Positions 8,206-17,757 of a DNA stretch of 36,758 nucleotides are shown piece after piece. Each line of letters begins with the position of its first letter. Within the stretch, counting starts at the first letter, position 1. Origin of the DNA: an uncultured Clostridia bacterium (GTDB taxonomy: Bacteria > Bacillota > Clostridia > TANB77 > UBA1234); contig CAMUYU010000011.1 in NCBI GenBank assembly GCA_947164995.1, positions 1-36,758 of the forward strand. Direction: 5' to 3'. The notes below the pieces were generated by a model. It had not been told where the DNA came from. It made no database searches and worked only from the letters and a program-made list of their open reading frames with translations. A program made the position numbers and the translations under genes.

Positions 8206-9540
8206 ATGAAAGATTTAAAGAAAGTATTTATCATTACACTTATTATTGCAATTGCGGTATTTAGTATGGGGTTGAGTTTTGCTAGCGAAGAAGATATTCC
8301 TGAACAAACTGAAGAAAATACAATTGTTATAGACAATTATGATGATTATCAAAAACTATTAGCAAATGATTTTGATTATTATGCCGATGGACAAGATGGG
8401 CAAACTCAATATGAGCCATCTGAAGATGAACTTAAAGACTATTATTTAGACTATCATGAATATATGTTAGACTATTATGATTCTTATACAAGACCTGAAA
8501 ATATTAGAGCACTAGTTACCGAAGCAGGTAGAACTAAAGAATCTTATGAAGCAACAGATTACTATTCAGTCTCAAAGTATGTATTACAAGATGTTAAAGC
8601 TAAAATTCTTGAAGGAGAGCATGCAGGAGAAGAAATTGAAATGGAATACTTACTTTCTGCAGATTCTCTAAATAATATAGAACTAGCTCCTCTTCACGTT
8701 GGAGACAAAATTTTTGTAAATATTACTGAAGGTGAAGATGGTAGCATTTCAGGAGAAATTTCAAACAGTTGGTCAACAGTTCAAAGAATCAACTATGTAA
8801 TATGTTTTGGAATAATTGTTGCAATATTACTTTTAATTTATGCAGGTAAAAAAGGAATTAACACAATTTTAATTACTTTAATTGTTATTATTGTATGCAC
8901 AATTATTGTTCCAGTATTTGTATACGAAGGAAAGAGCACTATGTGGATTAGTGCATTTGCTTCTATTGCTGTTATTTCTGCTGTTTGCTTAGCACATCTA
9001 GGATTAACAAAAAATACAATTAAAGCAGTATGTGTTTCTACTATAATGAGTATTTTTGCTTTATTGCTAGCTATTGGAATGAGTCATGTTACAAGAACAG
9101 TAGGCACAGTATTTGAATATGCTGCTATTGCTGAAAATGTTTTACTTGGAAACATTAATTTTACAAATCTATTCTATGCTAGTGTGATGCTAATTGGTGC
9201 AGGTATGACTGCAAATGCAGTTTCTACATCTATTATCAAGATTGAAAGAGAAAGTGCAGATAACTTCAATGAAAAAGTTGGCTTGTGTAAAAATATCATG
9301 TTAACTCATGTTGTTGTTACAGCACTACTTCTTTTAGTACCATATATACCAAACCACGTCTTATTATTTACAAATAAATTCCGCCAAGAAGAAATTATTA
9401 ATTCAGAAACATTAGTTTCAGAATTTATTAGAATATTTGCCGTACAAAGTGCTATTATTCTATCAATACCAGTTATTTCATTAGATAATTTCAAAGTTGG
9501 CAAAAAGTATTTAAAAGAAGCTGAAAAAGAAGAAAAATAA
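8206..9540 (+). CDS. YibE/F-like multi-pass membrane protein
   Basis: Signal peptide, acidic N-terminal ectodomain, then about 7 TM segments resembling the YibE/F family; GGAGG SD before ATG 8206. Confidence 0.65.
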   Translation: MKDLKKVFIITLIIAIAVFSMGLSFASEEDIPEQTEENTIVIDNYDDYQKLLANDFDYYADGQDGQTQYEPSEDELKDYYLDYHEYMLDYYDSYTRPENIRALVTEAGRTKESYEATDYYSVSKYVLQDVKAKILEGEHAGEEIEMEYLLSADSLNNIELAPLHVGDKIFVNITEGEDGSISGEISNSWSTVQRINYVICFGIIVAILLLIYAGKKGINTILITLIVIIVCTIIVPVFVYEGKSTMWISAFASIAVISAVCLAHLGLTKNTIKAVCVSTIMSIFALLLAIGMSHVTRTVGTVFEYAAIAENVLLGNINFTNLFYASVMLIGAGMTANAVSTSIIKIERESADNFNEKVGLCKNIMLTHVVVTALLLLVPYIPNHVLLFTNKFRQEEIINSETLVSEFIRIFAVQSAIILSIPVISLDNFKVGKKYLKEAEKEEK

Positions 9541-9548
9541 TTAATAAA

Positions 9549-9575
9549 ACTTGAGGGCAACCTCAAGTTTTTTAT
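9549..9575 (+). terminator. Rho-independent terminator
   Basis: AACTTGAGG-GCAA-CCTCAAGTT then T-tract. Confidence 0.8.
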
Positions 9576-9666
9576 TTTTTAAATATTACAAATTAATTAA
9601 ATATCTACAAATGCAAATATATCTTGTGTATAATTGATATATCTCGAATTATATATGGGGGTAATT

Positions 9667-10521
9667 ATGAAAAAGATATTTTTATTATTTATAATAATGA
9701 CAATGATTTTTGGAATCTTAACTGCATGTGAAAAAAAGCACGAATGTAAATGTAGTGGTTGTGATCCAGATGAATGTACATGTACAGAGGAGTGTGAATT
9801 AAATCCTGATGGAACATGTAATTGTGATGGTTGTCCTTGCAAAAAGAAAGAAGAAGTTAAATATATTGAGGCAAGAGAAAGCAGTATTATCAAAACTCAA
9901 ACTAATATTGTGATTAAGCGTCCAGAACTTGTTGGATTAAAAAATAAAAATTTACAAGAAAATATTAATAAAGCCATTCTTGATTCTGTAAAACCTTATC
10001 AAGACGAAATTTCAGATATTTCAGAAGGTTTTGCATTTGATGCATCAGATGTTATGATTAAAAATAAATCATATTATTACCATGTAGATTATAATACATA
10101 TATGTTAGATGATTATCTTTCTTTAGTAGTTAATTATGATTTAAAAACTGGAAATTATATTTCTGGAACATCAAAAACTGATGGTTTAAGATCAAGTACT
10201 TGGAAAGAAACTTATGTCGTAGATACGTCAGATTCATACAAGAATGAAACTCTTAAATTTGCAGATGTTTGCAATATACCAAATTGCTCAAAAGTTATGG
10301 CAACAGAAGTTAATAAATTAGCACAATCAAGAGGAATAGATATTATTCTAGGAAATGGCCTTACAGAAGTTCCAGCTAACCAAAGATTTTATATTGATGG
10401 TAAGAAAGAAAAACTAGTGCTATATTTTGAACCAGGAACAATTGCAAAATATAGTGCAGGAGAATTATTGTTTGAAATGCCATTTAAATATAATTCTTCA
10501 TCACACAAATTTGAACAGTAA
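9667..10521 (+). CDS. lipoprotein with Cys-rich N-terminus and DUF3298 (RsiV-like) C-terminus
   Basis: Lipobox-like GILTAC; CEKKHECKCSGCDPDECTCTEECELNPDGTCNCDGCPC; C-terminal FYIDGKKEKLVLYFEPGTIAKYSAGELLFEMPF resembles DUF3298. Confidence 0.7.
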   Translation: MKKIFLLFIIMTMIFGILTACEKKHECKCSGCDPDECTCTEECELNPDGTCNCDGCPCKKKEEVKYIEARESSIIKTQTNIVIKRPELVGLKNKNLQENINKAILDSVKPYQDEISDISEGFAFDASDVMIKNKSYYYHVDYNTYMLDDYLSLVVNYDLKTGNYISGTSKTDGLRSSTWKETYVVDTSDSYKNETLKFADVCNIPNCSKVMATEVNKLAQSRGIDIILGNGLTEVPANQRFYIDGKKEKLVLYFEPGTIAKYSAGELLFEMPFKYNSSSHKFEQ

Positions 10522-10560
10522 TGAAACTGGATAATTCAGAACTCGAGAAAGCGAACTCTG

Positions 10561-10612
10561 GGGATGTCCATAAAAGTTCGCAAAGATTTAAAAGCAGACT
10601 TTTATGGATGTC
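10561..10612 (+). terminator. long imperfect inverted repeat, possible terminator
   Basis: GGATGTCCATAAAAGT ... ACTTTTATGGATGTCC, followed by TTTTATATA. Confidence 0.5.
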
Positions 10613-10665
10613 CTTTTATATATGTAACGAAGAATCATCATTAAAACATAAGGAGAATACAAAAG

Positions 10666-11379
10666 ATGAATAAAAAAATCATATTTTTAATATTAATAAT
10701 TGTATTGATATGTGGTGTTTCTGTATTTTTTATGGGGAAAAATATGTTTAATAGACATGATCCTGGAACTTCAAATGAACTTTCATCTAAAATACAAGTT
10801 AAATATAAAGAGATGAAGTGGAGTACTAGTACTACAAATGTAGATATAGTAATGCCACGTTTTGACAATCTTGCCAATAACTATAATTCATTTATAAATG
10901 GAAAAGTTAATTCAGAACTAAGTTTTGATACAGTATTTAATGAAGTTACTGCAGGAATGAATGAAGACGAAGTAGGTTATTTTAACTATGAGGTAAGATA
11001 TGCTAGATATGATTGTTATGATATTATTTCTGTTGTAGCTACTCAAAAAATTGAATTTGGAGATAGTAGAACAATTACTAAGAAGAAATGTTATAACGTT
11101 AATGTAAAAGAGAATAGGACAGCGGATTTAAAAGATGTTTTCTTAAATAAAACAAATTATAAAAAGAAAATAATGGAAGAAATTAACAAACAAGCGGAAC
11201 TTAAAAATATAGAACTAAAAGGTGAAAAATTAACTTATCTTAGTGAATCACAAGCTTTTTATATTATGAATGGAAAGTTATATATTTACTTTGATGCAGC
11301 AGAAATTGCAGCAGCATCATATGGCGAATTAAACTTTGAAATGCCATTTAAGCTTGAAGAAGGATTATTTATATATTAG
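10666..11379 (+). CDS. DUF3298-type membrane-anchored protein
   Basis: N-terminal anchor; C-terminal FYIMNGKLYIYFDAAEIAAASYGELNFEMPF parallels the preceding gene. Confidence 0.65.
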   Translation: MNKKIIFLILIIVLICGVSVFFMGKNMFNRHDPGTSNELSSKIQVKYKEMKWSTSTTNVDIVMPRFDNLANNYNSFINGKVNSELSFDTVFNEVTAGMNEDEVGYFNYEVRYARYDCYDIISVVATQKIEFGDSRTITKKKCYNVNVKENRTADLKDVFLNKTNYKKKIMEEINKQAELKNIELKGEKLTYLSESQAFYIMNGKLYIYFDAAEIAAASYGELNFEMPFKLEEGLFIY

Positions 11380-11385
11380 AATTCA

Positions 11386-11412
11386 ATAGGCGGCCTTTGG
11401 TCGCCTATATAA
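11386..11412 (+). terminator. terminator hairpin
   Basis: ATAGGCG-GCCTTTGGT-CGCCTAT. Confidence 0.55.
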
Positions 11413-11434
11413 AATTAAAAGAAAGTTAGATGTT

Positions 11435-12160
11435 ATGAAAAAGGAAGATTTAAGCAAAGCTAAGATAATTGATAAGATTAGACAATATGAAAAGTCTGGT
11501 GAAGTTACCACTACAACTTTTCTTGACCCTAGAGAAGTTTTTGAATACCAAAACATTTATAGTAATGTGCCTTATTATTTGGATGGCGGTTTTGAAAATG
11601 CCGAAAGAAAGATTTTAGTTATTGGAAAAGATGAAAAAGATAAAAAAGATAATTATATTATTTTACTTAAAATTATTTCTAGAGAAAAAATGTCGCATAG
11701 AGATGTGTTAGGAAGTTTATTAGGAACTGGAATTAAAAGAGATGTAGTTGGAGATATTGCTTTAGTAGACAACTTTGCATATGTGTATGTTACAAAGGAT
11801 ATTTCAAAATATATAATTCAAAATTTGGAAAGTGTTGGAAGAGAAAAAGTTAAAGTTGAAATTGTAAAAAGTGATGAAAAAGTTGAAATTGTAGATACTT
11901 CAAAAGAAATTAATACGACTCTTTCATCATTAAGGATAGATTCTGCTATTTCTGCTTGTTATGGTCTTTCAAGAGAAGTAAGTGTAGAGTTAATAAAAAA
12001 TAATAAAGTTAAACTAAACTATGTTGAAATTACAAATGTTTCAAAAAGTATCAAAGAAAATGATTTGATTTCTGTTAGAGGATATGGAAGATTTGTTATT
12101 TTAAAGGTTGTAGGTGAAACAAGAAAATCTAGAATTAGAGTAGTTTTGAAAAGGGGGTAA
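11435..12160 (+). CDS. S4-domain RNA-binding protein (YlmH-like)
   Basis: SHRDVLGSLLGTGIKRDVVGDI and C-terminal S4 domain SLRIDSAISACYGLSREVSVELIKNNKVKLNY. Confidence 0.85.
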   Translation: MKKEDLSKAKIIDKIRQYEKSGEVTTTTFLDPREVFEYQNIYSNVPYYLDGGFENAERKILVIGKDEKDKKDNYIILLKIISREKMSHRDVLGSLLGTGIKRDVVGDIALVDNFAYVYVTKDISKYIIQNLESVGREKVKVEIVKSDEKVEIVDTSKEINTTLSSLRIDSAISACYGLSREVSVELIKNNKVKLNYVEITNVSKSIKENDLISVRGYGRFVILKVVGETRKSRIRVVLKRG

Positions 12161-12166
12161 TACCTT

Positions 12167-13315
12167 ATGGGTGATTTATCAGAGCTTATTAGGAGTAATA
12201 ACCTAAAAAAAGAAGAAGGCTATGCTAAATATGCTTGTAAAACGAGTGAAGCTGTTCGACTTGTGAAGGAAAATAGAGAAAATGATTATAATATTAGGCC
12301 TTCATTTTTTAGAGATGCTGATAGAATTTTGCACTCAAATGCATATGCAAGATATATGGATAAGACACAAGTTTTTGCCATGGTAACAGATGATAGAATA
12401 ACTCATAGAGGACTTCATGTTCAACTAGTTGCAAAGATTGCTAGAACTATAGCAAGAGCATTAGAACTAAATGAAGATTTAGTTGAAGCAATAGGTCTTG
12501 GGCATGATTTAGGTCATGTGCCATTTGGACATTTTGGTGAAAGAGTATTAAATAATATTTGCGAAAAAAATAATTTAGGATTATTTTTGCATAATGCTCA
12601 AAGCGTTAGAGTACTTCAAACCCTTGAAGGTAATGGCAAAGGATTAAATATTTCACTTCAAGTAATAGATGGAATTTTGTGCCACAATGGTGAATTACTT
12701 GAGAAAAAATATGTACCAGATTATGATAAAACACTGGATCAATTCTTAGATGAATACAATAAGTGTTGGACTGAAAAAGGATTTGATAGAAAAATAAGAG
12801 CTATGACCTTAGAAGGCTGTGTTGTAAGAATTTCAGATGTTATAGCATATATTGGAAGAGATATCGAAGATGCAATTGTATTAGGATATGTAAAAAGAGA
12901 AGATATACCAGAAGAAATCACAAAAGTCCTTGGAAATAAGAATTCTTTAATAATTGATACTTTAGTTAAAGATTTAGTTGAAAATAGTTATGGAAAAGAT
13001 TATTTAGAGTTTTCAGATGAAGTGTTTGGAGCTTTGAAGAAGCTATTAGCATTTAATTATAGCAATATATATGGTAATCCTAAAAAAGATGAAGTAGAAA
13101 GACGTTCTGAGAAAATTTTTGAGTTATTATATGAAAAATATATGAATGATTTAGAGGAGAAAAAAGGCTATATTTATGAAAAATATTATAAAGAAATGCC
13201 AGAAAGCTATACAAAAGGCAATTCTCGTGGTAGAATCGTAGTCGACTTTATTGCCGGTATGACAGATAATTTCTTTATAGATCAATTTGAAAAGAATTTC
13301 TTGCCGGGAATGTAA
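12167..13315 (+). CDS. dgt: dGTPase-like HD-domain phosphohydrolase
   Basis: RPSFFRDADRILHSNAYARYMDKTQVF, HRGLHVQLVAKIARTIARAL, GLGHDLGHVPFGHFGE. Confidence 0.85.
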   Translation: MGDLSELIRSNNLKKEEGYAKYACKTSEAVRLVKENRENDYNIRPSFFRDADRILHSNAYARYMDKTQVFAMVTDDRITHRGLHVQLVAKIARTIARALELNEDLVEAIGLGHDLGHVPFGHFGERVLNNICEKNNLGLFLHNAQSVRVLQTLEGNGKGLNISLQVIDGILCHNGELLEKKYVPDYDKTLDQFLDEYNKCWTEKGFDRKIRAMTLEGCVVRISDVIAYIGRDIEDAIVLGYVKREDIPEEITKVLGNKNSLIIDTLVKDLVENSYGKDYLEFSDEVFGALKKLLAFNYSNIYGNPKKDEVERRSEKIFELLYEKYMNDLEEKKGYIYEKYYKEMPESYTKGNSRGRIVVDFIAGMTDNFFIDQFEKNFLPGM

Positions 13316-13384
13316 AAGGCATAAGCCTTTATAGCGGAGCTACTTAAGTGCTCCATAAAAAATACAATAATAGGAGAAGCAATC

Positions 13385-15019
13385 ATGATAAGCGCAAACA
13401 ATGTAACATTACGTTTTGGAAAGAGAACGTTATTTGAAGATGTAAATATTAAATTCACTAATGGCAATTGCTATGGCTTAATTGGAGCAAATGGTGCTGG
13501 AAAGACTACTTTTTTAAAAATATTATCTGGTGAGTTAGAACCATCTCAAGGTGATGTTTCTATGAACCCTGGAGAAAGACTTTCTGTATTAAAGCAAAAT
13601 CACCATGAATTTGAAGAAGAAGTTGCATTAAATGTAGTTATTAGAGGTAATGAAGAACTATATAAAATAATGCAAGAAAAAGATGCAATTTATGCAAAAC
13701 CAGATTTTAGTGATGAAGATGGTATTCGCGCAGGAGAGCTAGAAGCAAAATTTGCTGAAATGGATGGCTGGAATGCAGAAGCAGATGCTGGAATTTTATT
13801 AAATGGTTTAGGTGTTGAATCAGAGCATCATTATAAACTTATGAAGGATTTAACTGAAGTTCAAAAAGTAAAAGTATTACTTGCTTCAGCATTATTTGGA
13901 AATCCAGATGTTCTTCTACTAGACGAGCCTACCAACTACTTAGATATTGAAGCTATTGAATGGCTTGAAGAATTTTTAATTAATTTTGAAAACACCGTTA
14001 TTGTTGTATCCCATGATAGATATTTTCTAAATACTGTTTGCACACATATTGCAGATATAGACTTTGGAAAAATTCAAGTATACACAGGTAACTATGATTT
14101 CTGGTATGAATCTTCACAACTTGCATTAAAGCAGATGAAAGATGCAAATAAGAAGAAAGAAGAAAAGATTAAAGAACTTCAAGAATTCATTCGTAGATTT
14201 AGTGCAAATGCTTCTAAATCTAGACAAGCTACTTCAAGAAAGAAATTGTTAGAGAAGATTGAGTTAGATGAAATTAGACCATCTAATAGAAAATATCCAT
14301 ACATAGATTTTAAAATGGATAGAGAACCAGGAAAAGAAATTTTATTCATTGAAGATATTTGTAAAAACGATGAAAACGGCAAACCTTTATTAAACCATGT
14401 TTCTATTAATGTTAGAAACGGAGATAAGATTGCTTTTGTAGGGCCTATGGGTGCTGCAAAATCTGAGTTATTTAATATAATTACTGAAAATGAAGCGGCT
14501 CAAAGTGGTGAATATAAATTTGGTATTACTACTTCTTGGTCATACTTTAAGAAAGACAATTCTGCAGAATTTCAAAGAGATGTTTCTATTGTTGATTGGC
14601 TTCGTGAGTTTTCACCAATTAAAGATGATACATATGTTAGAGGATTCTTAGGAAGAATGCTATTTTCTGGAGATGAAGCTTTAAAGAAAGTTAATGTTTT
14701 ATCTGGTGGAGAAAAAGTTAGATGTATGCTTGCAAAGATGATGCTTTCAGGAGCTAATATATTAATCTTTGATGAGCCAACTAACCACTTAGATTTGGAA
14801 TCAATCCAAGCATTAAACAATGGATTAATTGCATTTAAGGGAGTAATATTATTTACATCTCATGACCATCAATTTGTACAAACTATTGCAAATAGAATTA
14901 TTGAAATTACACCAAATGGAATTATAGATAAAGAAATGACATATGATGAGTACTTGGCAAGTGATGAAAGCGCTAAGAAACGTGCTCAAATCTATACTCA
15001 AGAAGAAAGCGAAGATTAA
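13385..15019 (+). CDS. ABC-F family ATPase (YkpA/YbiT-like)
   Basis: Two ABC domains: GANGAGKTT, LLDEPTNYLD; GPMGAAKSE, LSGGEKVRCMLAKMML, IFDEPTNHLD; soluble. Confidence 0.93.
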   Translation: MISANNVTLRFGKRTLFEDVNIKFTNGNCYGLIGANGAGKTTFLKILSGELEPSQGDVSMNPGERLSVLKQNHHEFEEEVALNVVIRGNEELYKIMQEKDAIYAKPDFSDEDGIRAGELEAKFAEMDGWNAEADAGILLNGLGVESEHHYKLMKDLTEVQKVKVLLASALFGNPDVLLLDEPTNYLDIEAIEWLEEFLINFENTVIVVSHDRYFLNTVCTHIADIDFGKIQVYTGNYDFWYESSQLALKQMKDANKKKEEKIKELQEFIRRFSANASKSRQATSRKKLLEKIELDEIRPSNRKYPYIDFKMDREPGKEILFIEDICKNDENGKPLLNHVSINVRNGDKIAFVGPMGAAKSELFNIITENEAAQSGEYKFGITTSWSYFKKDNSAEFQRDVSIVDWLREFSPIKDDTYVRGFLGRMLFSGDEALKKVNVLSGGEKVRCMLAKMMLSGANILIFDEPTNHLDLESIQALNNGLIAFKGVILFTSHDHQFVQTIANRIIEITPNGIIDKEMTYDEYLASDESAKKRAQIYTQEESED

Positions 15020-15032
15020 TAAAAATAACTAT

Positions 15033-15085
15033 GGACAGCCATTTTTGTTGATTTTTATGGAAAAAGTTAACAAAAATGGCTGTCC
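15033..15085 (+). repeat. 17-bp perfect inverted repeat (possible terminator)
   Basis: GGACAGCCATTTTTGTT (15033-15049) and AACAAAAATGGCTGTCC (15069-15085), 19-nt loop. Confidence 0.85.
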
Positions 15086-15146
15086 CTATTTGTTTTCAAT
15101 TGTTATTTATAAAAATATGCTATATAATATCAAAAGGTGATATCAG

Positions 15147-15932
15147 TTGATTTTCGAATATAAAGATTTAAAAATAAATTATGAAATATTTGAATCAGAA
15201 GAAGCTAAAGGAAGTACTCAAAAGCCACTTTTATTACTTCATGGATGGATGGGCAAAATTGAATCGTGGGCTCCAGTATATTTATTTTTTAGTAAAAAAC
15301 GTAAGGTTTATGTTTTAGATTTTCCAGGACAGGGTGGAATGTCTAGCGAACTAACTGAGGCTTGGGGTGTGCCAGAGTATTCTGATATGACAAAAGCATT
15401 TATTGAAAATTGCAAAATAGAAGGTTGCGATGTAATGGGGCACTCTTTTGGAGGAAGAGTGATTATTTATCTTGCTTCTAGATATAAAGAATTGTTTGAT
15501 AAGGTTTTATTAGTGGATGGTGCAGGAGTTAAGAAAAAGCTTAGCCTTAAAACAAAGTTTAAAATTTTTACTTACAAAGTTTCTAAGAAAGTTTTAAAAG
15601 TATTTTTATCAAAAGAAAAATATGACAAGAAGGTTGAAGAGATGCGTAAAAAACGTGGCTCTAGTGATTACAATGCACTTTCTTCAGACTTGATGCGCCA
15701 AACTTTTAGTAAAATAGTAAATTTAGATTTAACTCCATGCTTAAAAGATATTAATAATTCAACACTATTAATTTGGGGAGCAAATGATCAAGAAACTCCA
15801 CTTTATATGGCTAAAGAGATGGAAAATAGAATTAAAGATAGTGGATTAGTTGTTTTTGAAAATGCTGGACATTTTTCTTATCTAGATGATACATCAAGAT
15901 TTTTAACGATAGCTGACCAGTTTTTTAAATAG
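15147..15932 (+). CDS. alpha/beta hydrolase
   Basis: LLLHGWMGKIESW, DVMGHSFGGRVIIYLA (GHSFGG nucleophile elbow), LLIWGANDQETPL, ENAGHFSYLDD. Confidence 0.9.
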   Translation: MIFEYKDLKINYEIFESEEAKGSTQKPLLLLHGWMGKIESWAPVYLFFSKKRKVYVLDFPGQGGMSSELTEAWGVPEYSDMTKAFIENCKIEGCDVMGHSFGGRVIIYLASRYKELFDKVLLVDGAGVKKKLSLKTKFKIFTYKVSKKVLKVFLSKEKYDKKVEEMRKKRGSSDYNALSSDLMRQTFSKIVNLDLTPCLKDINNSTLLIWGANDQETPLYMAKEMENRIKDSGLVVFENAGHFSYLDDTSRFLTIADQFFK

Positions 15933-15953
15933 TATTGCCGAAGGAGAAATTTA

Positions 15954-17747
15954 ATGGACATTATTTTTTGGATAATATACATGATGCAAGTACCTACTAT
16001 GCTTCATATAATGCAACAAGAAAGTTACCAAAATGACGGAATGATAAGATGGATTACAAAGAATCCTAAAAAAGCTTTTAAAACAAGTTTAATAGGTATG
16101 CTTTTATCATTTATTATTTTCGTAGGATTAACACTTGTTGAACTTGTATTAAAGAATCATAATTTGTTAAATGATATAGAAACATTTTGGGTTTTAACAT
16201 TCCCAACTTTATGTACTATGTTGTTTTTAGTTATATACAACATTGTTCAATTTGTTAAAGCACACAAAGAAAGAAAAATGGCTAAAAAGCCATTAAAATA
16301 CACCGCAAGAGCAAAAAGATTATATTTTTACAATTTTCTTGTTGTTGTAATATTAGAAGTGTTGATTAAGACTTCGGTCGATGAAGGTTCAGTAGTAATA
16401 GATAATCTTTATAAATCAGATTTATATGGTCCGCTTGTTTATGCATTTTTAATATTTTCAATTCCAATTAATATGGTTATTTCAAATTGGTTTGTTGCAC
16501 CTGTTGAAATGGCAATTGGCACAAGATATATAAGAAAAGCATATAAAAAATTAAACAAAGATGAATATAAGAATTTAATTAAAATTGGAATCACAGGAAG
16601 TTATGGAAAGACTTCTACAAAGTTTATTTTAAAAACAATACTAGAAGAAAAATATAATGTTTTAGCAACTCCTGGAAGTTTTAATACTACAATGGGAAAT
16701 GTTAGAGTTATTAGAGAAGAATTAAAACCAGAGCATCAAGTATTTATTTCTGAAATGGGTGCTAGAAAAAAAGGAGATATTCGTGAAATCTGTGACTTTG
16801 TAAAACCACATGTTAGTATAATTACTTCAATAGGGCCTCAACATTTAGAAACTTTTAAAAATATTGGAAATGTTGCAAAGACAAAAGGTGAAATTCTTCA
16901 AGGCACAAAAAACATTAATAATCCTAATTGGAATTCATCTCCATATAATACTATTTGGCAGATGACTAAAGATATGTTAAGGCTAAAGAATGATGATAAA
17001 ATTGATGTTGAAGATGAAACTTTAAGAAATGTATTACAAGATGGAGCAGTATTTTTAAATAAAGACGGGGCAGAGTGCGAAGAACTTTATAAAAAAGATT
17101 CACATACTAAAAAGTATTTATTTTCTGCAGATAAGAAAGCAGATGTGTATGCAAAAAATATCAAATCTAGTCCAGATGGTTCAGAATTTACTGTTGTAAG
17201 TAAAAAGTATAAAGAGTATACTTGCCAAACAAAACTTCTTGGTGTTCATAATGTTCAAAATATAATTGGTGCGATTGCTATTGCTGAATACTTAGGACTT
17301 ACAAAAGAAGAAATTCAAAGTGGAGTTTCTAAAATTGAGCCTGTTGAACATAGACTTCAATTAATACCAAGTACAAATGGTACTATTGTAATAGATGATG
17401 CATTTAATTCTAATCCAAAAGGAAGTAAGGCAGCATTAGATGTTATCAAAGAGTTTGAGGGAAGAAAGATAATAATTACACCGGGCATGGTAGAACTTGG
17501 TGCTGAAGAAGATAAGCTTAATAAAGAGTTTGGAAAGCAAATGGCAGAGGTTATAGACTTTGCTATTCTAGTTGGGCCAAAACATACAAAACCTATTCAA
17601 GAAGGATTGAAAGAAAAGAAGTTTGATGATATGAACATTTTTGTAGTCTCAAATCTTGATGAAGCAACAGCAACACTTGCCAAGATTACAAAAGTTGGAG
17701 ATGTTATATTATTTGAAAATGATTTACCGGATTCGTATAACGAGTAA
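15954..17747 (+). CDS. murF: MurF-type Mur ligase with N-terminal membrane domain
   Basis: About 5 TM segments, then GITGSYGKTSTKFILKTIL, NTTMGNVRVIREEL, EMGARKKGDI, DDAFNSNPKGSKAALDVIKEF. Confidence 0.88.
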   Translation: MDIIFWIIYMMQVPTMLHIMQQESYQNDGMIRWITKNPKKAFKTSLIGMLLSFIIFVGLTLVELVLKNHNLLNDIETFWVLTFPTLCTMLFLVIYNIVQFVKAHKERKMAKKPLKYTARAKRLYFYNFLVVVILEVLIKTSVDEGSVVIDNLYKSDLYGPLVYAFLIFSIPINMVISNWFVAPVEMAIGTRYIRKAYKKLNKDEYKNLIKIGITGSYGKTSTKFILKTILEEKYNVLATPGSFNTTMGNVRVIREELKPEHQVFISEMGARKKGDIREICDFVKPHVSIITSIGPQHLETFKNIGNVAKTKGEILQGTKNINNPNWNSSPYNTIWQMTKDMLRLKNDDKIDVEDETLRNVLQDGAVFLNKDGAECEELYKKDSHTKKYLFSADKKADVYAKNIKSSPDGSEFTVVSKKYKEYTCQTKLLGVHNVQNIIGAIAIAEYLGLTKEEIQSGVSKIEPVEHRLQLIPSTNGTIVIDDAFNSNPKGSKAALDVIKEFEGRKIIITPGMVELGAEEDKLNKEFGKQMAEVIDFAILVGPKHTKPIQEGLKEKKFDDMNIFVVSNLDEATATLAKITKVGDVILFENDLPDSYNE

Positions 17748-17757
17748 GGAGGATACT

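Noticed and set aside
13314-13354. Two small hairpins before the ABC-F gene, considered as an antibiotic-responsive attenuator
   Set aside because: Short stems, no clear leader peptide or strong U-tract; may simply be a weak terminator for dgt.
14435-14475. Second ABC-F Walker A reads GPMGAAKSE rather than GxxGxGKST
   Set aside because: From memory, YkpA-like ABC-F proteins often have a similar Ala substitution here, so probably a subfamily trait.
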